Assembly (NCBI GenBank): GCA_961205875.1
Contig: OY540820.1
Span: 5,270,001 to 5,334,000 of the forward strand
Source: Sialis fuliginosa
Lineage: Eukaryota; Arthropoda; Insecta; Megaloptera; Sialidae
Direction: 5' to 3'
DNA length: 64,000 bases
Shown: positions 57,364 through 64,000 of the stretch, one piece after another
Position numbering within the stretch: position 1 is the stretch's first letter
Layout: each line of letters opens with the position of its first letter
The notes under the pieces: generated by a model
Seen by the model: only the letters and a program-made list of their open reading frames with translations
Databases searched by the model: none
Told to the model about the DNA's origin: nothing
Made by a program: the position numbers and the translations under genes

Positions 57364-58702
57364 TGACGGATTCCACGGTCGATCAGACAGAGCGCTCGCG
57401 CTGGCCTTTTTTTAATGTATCGCTACTTTTCTATCTCGCTGTGTCCAGCGCCCACGGGGCTACAAAAAAAATCTGCATACGCAATTGGATAGATTTTTGT
57501 CTGATCTTTCTAATGGTGTCCTCATTTTTCCCGGAAAATGCATTTTTTACCGAGAAAATCGACTTCAAAGTTAAAGCGATTTATCGGAAAATATGTATCT
57601 TTTGAACCTGGCTTAAGTTATATCAATCGATAGATAATCTAATGATGAACATCTGTATGAAATTTCAGGATGGAGACTTTAACGGTTCAAAAGTTATTAA
57701 CGAATATACATCGAAAAACGTGGTTTTGCGGCCGCGCGTGCTGCTACAAACAGCGCTACAACGCACGTAATGTTTAGATTTAAAAGTATTTTGCATTTTT
57801 GCATTCGTGCAGAGGCGTATTTACCATGGGGCCATGGGGGCCATGGCCTAGGGCGGCAGGTCGAGAGGGGCGGTAGATTTTTTTAGTTTAATATAGCACA
57901 TTTAAAAAATTGCCGCTTTGGGCAAAAAAATTGTCGCCCTGGTCAAAAAAAAATTGCCGCCCCTATACCATGGGAAAATATAATATATTTTTAACAGTCA
58001 AAATTCCTATATGAACTGAAAAGTGATAATTTTTTTTGCAAATAATGGAAAATATAATCATATATTAAACATACTAGTATGTTTAATATATAATGTACAT
58101 AAAAAACTGATGGCCTTTTTTTTAGTCACGCTACTCATTTTTTGTTTCCCTATTATTTTTTTTAAATGTGCTATATTAAACTAAAAAAATCTACCGCCCC
58201 TCTCGACCTGCCGCCCTAGGCCATGGCCCCCATGGCCCCATGGTAAATACGCCTCTGCACGAATGCAAAAATGCAAAATACTTTTAAATCTAAACATTAC
58301 GTGCGTTGTAGCGCTGTTTGTAGCAGCACGCGCGGCCGCAAAACCACGTTTTTCGATGTTCATTCGTTAATAACTTTTGAACTGTTAAAGTCTCCATCCT
58401 GAAATTTCGCACAGATGTTCATCATTAGATTATCTATCGATTGATATAACTTAAGCCAGGTTCAAAAGATACATATTTTCCGATAAATCGCTTTAACTTT
58501 GAAGTCGATTTTATCGGTGAAAAATGCATTTTCCGGGAAAAATGAGGACACCATTAGAAAGATCAGACAAAAATCTATCCAATTGCGTATGCAGATTTTT
58601 TTTGTAGCCCCGTGGGCGCTGGACACAGCGAGATAGAAAAGTAGCGATACATTAAAAAAGGCCAGCGCGAGCGCTCTGTCTGATCGACCGTGGAATCCGT
58701 CA
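57364..58702. mobile_element. Foldback element with near-identical 545-bp arms
   Basis: The left arm (57364-57908) starts TGACGGATTCCACGGTCGAT; the right arm (58159-58702) ends with its complement. A 250-bp spacer holds GCCGC-rich and AT-rich parts and a small palindrome around ACATACTAGTATGT. TATA flanks both sides. The arms are GC-richer than their surroundings and differ at only a few positions, so the insertion is young. The ~75-codon frames at 57363-57605 and 58462-58824 are the same arm read twice and I do not treat them as genes. No relation to a known superfamily recognised. Confidence 0.88.
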
Positions 58703-58709
58703 TATATAT

Positions 58710-59459
58710 CTTCAATATTGCGAATATTGAAATATTTAGAATCACGAAAATAACGAACACATACACTTTTATAGATATTACATCTTTCGTCATAATATAT
58801 TTCCACACCTATTAAAAATTCCAACCAGACAGAAGTCGGTTAGAATTTTAAAGCTGTGGTGTTATTATAAAACCTATTTTATTTACGTGCCCATAACATA
58901 ACTTTTATGTTCTTAAATTCTTCTTTTAAATTAATCTTTTAAAATCGTGCAATCAATTTTAAATAATTTTCATGTAAGACATGAATTTGTGATTCACGAA
59001 TTACTACCCCATTGTTTAATTAAACCAACATAAATGTTATTGACACAGTAGATATTTTATTTCTGGCGCGACACTAACAACATACACTGACATTTTTATG
59101 ATGCAAAATAATATATGAGAAAAGTTGAATATATCCACCTGAATTAAATACACGCTTAATATTTCTAGAGATAAAATACTGAAGTGAAAAGAAATTATTC
59201 TTTTTAGTTAGTATTTATATCCAAAGTTCGGTTGAGTTTGCAAGTAAATATATAGAGGTGTCATACCACAGCATATAGTTTTGACAAGTATTGTTATAAC
59301 TTACAAATATACTATATAGTTTCTTTGTTTTATTGAAATTTTGGTGTTGGTAACAATGGTAACTTAATACTTATGTATGTATGCGTACCTGCGTAAACTA
59401 CATAATAATAATTTCTTTATTCGATAAACCTAGCATTTAATTAAATGTTATTATAAATA
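58710..59459. other. No feature seen
   Basis: AT-rich; nothing recognised apart from the family A remnant at its start. Confidence 0.35.
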
Positions 59460-59975
59460 AGGTACTTTAACCAGTCTTGGATATGACCCCAGTAAGAAAT
59501 TAAATGTACTGAATAAGAAATATGTGTTGATATTTGATTACTACCATTTCTCAATATTAATCTATATACATTTAACTGTCTTACAGCGTGATTTGATGAC
59601 AATCGATCAATAGGTTTCAAAATGATGGACATTTAAACTAATTATTATTTATATTGTTTCAAATTTGATGATTCTTTCTTTTATATATTTTGTGTCGTAA
59701 TACTTATCATTTTATAATCATTAGCAAGTGTCCATCACTGCGTTCTCATTACTGGTTTTACTTTATCCATTATTGGAGAAAAAACATAAACAAAATAAAA
59801 GGTTATAATTTAAAAAACAAACTATATTTGCGGACTTTGGTAATTAATTGATTAAATAAAGAGTTACTTGTTTTATTAGTAACATGAGTTCATGAGAATT
59901 ACAAAAAAGAAGTCCATCAATCACGAAAACAGTAAACCTTACTCTTATAGCGGCCATAACTGGTGCTAAAACTTA
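59460..59975 (+). mobile_element. Family B MITE, copy B9
   Basis: Starts AGGTACTTTAACCAGTC after TA and ends GGCCATAACTGGTGC with a decayed last part (TAAAACTTA). Small internal deletions lie near 59495 and 59640. Confidence 0.8.
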
Positions 59976-60858
59976 CAAAATGGTTAAAAATAAAAGATCG
60001 AAGTATTATACATTAAAATTATCAAAGTAAGTATGAATTAAAAACGATTTAATAGTTCTGGGAACTAGCCTAATTTATATAACGTTATGTAAATATCCAC
60101 TAAAAAATAATTTTCCAAAATTTAACCCCTAAAGTGTATAAATATTTATTTTTCATTTTAGACCCTTCTATTAAAATTAAAATAATCATAGTTCAATCCC
60201 GACAGGGATAAAAAATTGTTCCAAACTAACAGCACAAATTGTTCATGGTATTGATTTTATTAATTGGTTATTAAAAGAAAAATAACGCGAGCGAAGACGC
60301 GGACAAGTCGCTTTTTTTTCTTAGTATTGTAATTATCTGAAATATAATATGTAAATACATCTTTTTTATTTGAATAACAAGAACTTTTTAATTATTAATT
60401 AATAATTAGCTAAAATCAAAGAAAGTAAAGAATATGTAAAAAATGTAACTTAGTTAGTATAATAAAGATAAAAATTAACGAAGTTAATTAAGATATTTTA
60501 ACATATTTATTCATGCGTGTAAAGTAAAAGAAAAATTTACGTGATGATGAAAATATGATAAAAAGAAAATGCATTTTAATCTAATTAAAAGTTTTAATGA
60601 ATAGTAACATAAGAGAGATAGTTGTAAATGTAATCTTTAAATCAGACGAACATAAAACGAACTGTTATTTAAACTTAACTTTATTTCAGAACTAGCTTTT
60701 TATACTTTTTTCTAAATAATTATATTAAAACGTCATTCATTAAATTTTTTGCTCTAATAACTGTAAACGTGAATATAAAAGTTACATTATGAACGTATAT
60801 ATATGTACCTTTATACCTACGGATTCTATAATAAAGCTACAAGATCTGTTTCAATATA
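59976..60858. other. No gene; possible Helitron-like hairpin
   Basis: AT-rich. AACGCGAGCGAAGACGCGGA at 60285 resembles the Helitron terminal hairpin, but no CTAG follows. Otherwise nothing recognised. Confidence 0.35.
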
Positions 60859-60860
60859 TA

Positions 60861-61416
60861 AAGTACTGGCACCAGTTATGGCCACTATAAGTGCAAGGTT
60901 TACTGTTTTTTTGACTGACGGACTTCTTTTTTGTAATTCTCATCAACTCATGTTACTAATAAAACAAGTAACTCTTTATTTAATCAATTTAATTACAGAA
61001 GTCCGCAAATATAGTTTGTTTTTTAAATTATAGCCTTTTATGTTTTTCTCCAGGAATGGATAAAGAACAACCGGTAATGAGCACGCAGTGATGAACACTT
61101 GCTAATGATTATAAAATGATAAGTACTACGACACAAAAGATATAAAAGAAATAATCGTCAAATTTCAAACAATGTAAAGTAGTTGCTATGATAATATAAT
61201 AATTAATAAATAAATTATACTAATAATTGGTTTAAATGTACCATTTTGACACCTATTGGCCGATTGTCATCAAATCACGCTGTTAGACATTTAAATGTAT
61301 ATAAATTAATATTCACAAATGGTAGTAATCAAATATCAACACATATTTCTAATTCAGTACATTTAATTTAAAAATAGCCATTACATGGGTCATATCCAAG
61401 ACTGGTGCCAGTACCT
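60861..61416 (-). mobile_element. Family B MITE, complete copy B10
   Basis: AAGTACTGGCACCAGTTATG to AGACTGGTGCCAGTACCT, followed by TA. Full-length, opposite orientation to B9. Confidence 0.83.
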
Positions 61417-61418
61417 TA

Positions 61419-62173
61419 ATTGGGTATAGCATTTTTGGAACTGATATATCTACATCCAGATACACAAACACACAGACCCACGCACAGCCTCCATGGGGCA
61501 ATTAACTTTTCTTTAAGTTTTGAAGTTAGTACAATTAGAATCTGTCATTATCTCGGACACAATTTTTCGACGGTATTACAATACTTCAATTTCCTTCGGA
61601 ACATAAAATCAATAGTAAGCTCAATTTTTGTAAATAACTAAAAAAATATAAGAAATTCCATTCGAATTCATGAAATGATTTACCTTTATTATCATAATGA
61701 TTATCGTATTGTTAAAATAAAATCAAGTAAACATCGCTCGCAATATAATTTCAAGTATGAAGACTCAAAACTATTATAATTGCTTTTTTGCATCGGTAAT
61801 AAAATATAGAATACATTATTTTAAATGAATATGCGAGTACTAGCAATTTTTCTACATGCAAAATTTATATCACAGGGAACACGAAAACGACTTTTTTATT
61901 TATGGGAACTACTTATATATTAATATTTTATATCTGTGAGTACTTTGTGGTTATTCCTGAATATCATTCTACATAGAATCCATTGATGTATGGTTGGTAT
62001 TTGGTTAACTAAATCCAACGTGTCAATTATTTAGTTTAATAATTTATAAGCATACATTAAAAACTTGAACTAACATAAAAATTAGTAAAAACATTCTTTG
62101 TATTTATTTGTATAGAAAAATCATGCAGGGAGAAATTAAATCAATTGTGTATACATAAACACAATAGACTATA
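61419..62173. other. No feature seen
   Basis: AT-rich, with a short ACACA/GACCCA patch at 61460. A 73-codon frame has no recognisable content. Confidence 0.35.
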
Positions 62174-62175
62174 TA

Positions 62176-62704
62176 AGGTAATGGCACCAGACTTGGCAAG
62201 AACTCCAGTAATGGACAAATTTTTAAATAAATGTATTGAATTAGAAATATATGTTAATATTTGATTACTACCATTTCTGAATATTAATATATATGCATTT
62301 AACTGTCTTACAGCGTGATTTGATGACAATCTGCCAATAGGTGTCAAAATGGTGGACATTTAAACTAATTATTAGTATAATTTATTTAGTAATTATTATA
62401 TTATCATAGCAACTGTTTTATATTGTTTCAAATTGAATGATTCTTTCTTTTATATATTTTGTGCCGTAGTACTTATCATTTTATAATCATTAGCAAGTGT
62501 CCATCACTGCGTGCTCATTACTTTATCCATTACTGAAAATATAAAAAAATAAAAGGTTATAATTTAAAAAACAAACTATATATACATAAAGAGTTACTTG
62601 TTTTATTAGTAACATGAGTTGATGAGAATTACAAAAAAGAAGCTCGTCAATCACAAAAACAGTAAACCTTGCTCTTATAGCGGTTATAACTGGTGCCAGT
62701 ACCT
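62176..62704 (+). mobile_element. Family B MITE, complete copy B11
   Basis: AGGTAATGGCACCAGAC to TAACTGGTGCCAGTACCT, between TA dinucleotides. Slightly shortened near 62520. Confidence 0.85.
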
Positions 62705-62706
62705 TA

Positions 62707-63324
62707 TCCATTCCAAAAATGCTATAACCAACTATTGCAATAGCAGTATTTCCAATACCGTTAAATATTCATTGAACTCAATTACTGAAAACAAACCAAA
62801 TCGTCAAAAATAAATAAAGTAAATAAATAAATGAATAACAAATAAATATTTTCTCTCGATTCAAACCGAAAACAATTCTGTATAATCAGCACCTTTCTAA
62901 CGAAAATCGTACCTAACTGAAATAATAATTCATGCCCAGGGTGATTTTAAATTAAAATACAACACTACGAAGCAATAATACCCGCCAGCGTAATAAACTG
63001 AAGCTGACAAAAACATTTAAAAATGTTTGTTTTTAGCTTCGTCAGCTGGAAAGGCAGTGGTAGCTAAATTACTAAATATCAAGGGACCTATCACGTGCAT
63101 AATGAATTTAATTCACTTTTTAGTGGTACAACTGCATAATGAGTCTATTTTAGGTCGATATATTCTAGTTTAAATATATATCATACATTGAATGCACTCA
63201 CCCCGGGTGCCAAACTACAGAGGGGTGCTAAAATGAAACAGAAAAGCTTATGAAGATTAAAAAATGGCATGAGGACTAAAAAAACAAGCTTGGGATGGAT
63301 GAGATCCTTTAGGTCCACAACTTC
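62707..63324. other. No feature seen
   Basis: AT-rich; the palindromic pair GAAGCTGACAAAAACATT/AATGTTTGTTTTTAGCTTC near 62999-63040 is a small hairpin. No gene. Confidence 0.4.
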
Positions 63325-63398
63325 CCAACACGGTATGATTATGAATACTTAAATACTGATTATTTATTGTTTCCATATAGTTTATGTGAATATTTTTT

Positions 63399-63675
63399 GC
63401 TTCCTCGCAATATCGAAGATACGAGAAGCTATGTGATCGTTTCAGATTGAGACAAAAAAATTTTCTCCGATTTCAAAATTTTAAATTGATTTATTCGTTT
63501 TTACGTCAACGCAACTGCAATGTGTGACGAAACGTTGGCCGATAACACGACCAAACCGACGCGGCTTACACCCAGAAGCCAAGATCCACTATCGGTTTTT
63601 ATTTAAATTGTTGAATAATTAACTACCTTTGGTGAATTTAGCACGGGGAAACACTGTGCATTTACTTGGCAGATG
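63399..63675 (-). repeat. Family A repeat, copy A5, chimeric
   Basis: The left end GCTTCCTCGCAATATCG follows TTTTTT, and the right end GGCAGATG precedes TTTTT. Only the two outer parts of family A are present. Between them (63509-63585) lies a family D segment. The unoccupied target is preserved at 26850-26985. Confidence 0.8.
63509..63585 (+). repeat. Family D segment inside A5, copy D4
   Basis: Contains CTGCAATGTGTGACGAAACG, GGCCGATAACACGACC and GCTTACACCCAGAAGCC. It lacks the CCTGAAGATG start. It replaces about 480 bp of family A. Confidence 0.75.
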
Positions 63676-64000
63676 TTTTTAATATGTATATGAAAAATTT
63701 TAATGGAATTGGTCAGAAATAAAACTCACCTTTGTATTATGAATATTAGTTTTCTAATATACTAATGTCAATAATATAACACACATTTTTAAAATAACTA
63801 AACTGACAATTTAAATTTAATTGCATTTGTTTCCAAGGCAACATGAATTATAGACTTATTTACTAGTTATTCAAATTCAAATTTTGAGGGTGGTTTTCGC
63901 CTTTCACCCCTTCTATGGCTGTTTAGGCACGTATAACAACAAAAATACTAAAATACATTTTTCATTATTTGTATTGTAGAATATTTATGCTAAATTTCAA
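63676..64000. other. No gene; continuation of the repeat at 26940-26985, then unassigned
   Basis: 63681-63720 matches 26943-26985. The rest is AT-rich DNA without a recognised feature. Confidence 0.4.

Noticed and set aside
57363..58824. Two open frames (57363-57605 plus, 58462-58824 minus) encoding the same ~75 residues
   Set aside because: They are the two arms of one inverted repeat read from each side. Shared protein text follows from the palindrome, and there is no recognisable domain.

Overview
This window looks like intergenic, repeat-saturated DNA from an AT-rich arthropod nuclear genome, most likely an insect. That rests on the very low GC content and on the mix of Transib, hAT, Tc1/mariner-like, Helitron and foldback elements, plus many interspersed families that share a 'GGACAGACGGACGG'-type stretch. 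I could not fix the species. I found no convincing host gene, tRNA or rRNA. The only substantial protein-coding sequence belongs to a transposon.

The centrepiece is at 18920-23022, a three-level nest. A TA-flanked ~0.6 kb MITE (family B) is split exactly between A and T by a non-autonomous Helitron (19258-22932, TC...CTAG with a 3' hairpin). That Helitron is split by a complete 2812-bp Transib element (19859-22670) with a perfect 5-bp target duplication (CGCTG). The Transib encodes, on the minus strand, a RAG1-like DDE transposase of about 715 codons in two exons, broken by a single in-frame TAA. Its terminal repeats begin with CACAGTG, followed 23 bp later by ACAAAAT, which is the layout of a 23-type V(D)J recombination signal.

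Layout. 1-9 kb: family A repeats, a 1.55 kb hAT-like element, a 128-bp tandem array, a Helitron tail and a hAT MITE. 9-18.9 kb: four small elements with clean target duplications (9325-9803, 9829-10169, 13641-13902, 15217-15510), a foldback and several family fragments. 18.9-23 kb: the nest. 23-31 kb: degenerate families E, J, K, L, C and I, and a 1.39 kb foldback. 31-38 kb: an internally deleted mariner, family B copies, a 1.0 kb element whose subterminal 42-bp repeats resemble its own ends, and a hAT with a hATC remnant. 38-51 kb: more family B, palindromic MITEs, Helitron ends and a hAT-like 'CCGG' element. 51-64 kb: a ~225-bp tandem array, five family B copies, and a family A copy split by a near-perfect 1.34 kb foldback.

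Nothing here forms a cellular pathway. The genes and sites work together only as transposons and their ends. Interspersed families were recognised by comparing copies inside this window, and letters A-N are local labels. Boundaries with target duplications are exact; the others are approximate.
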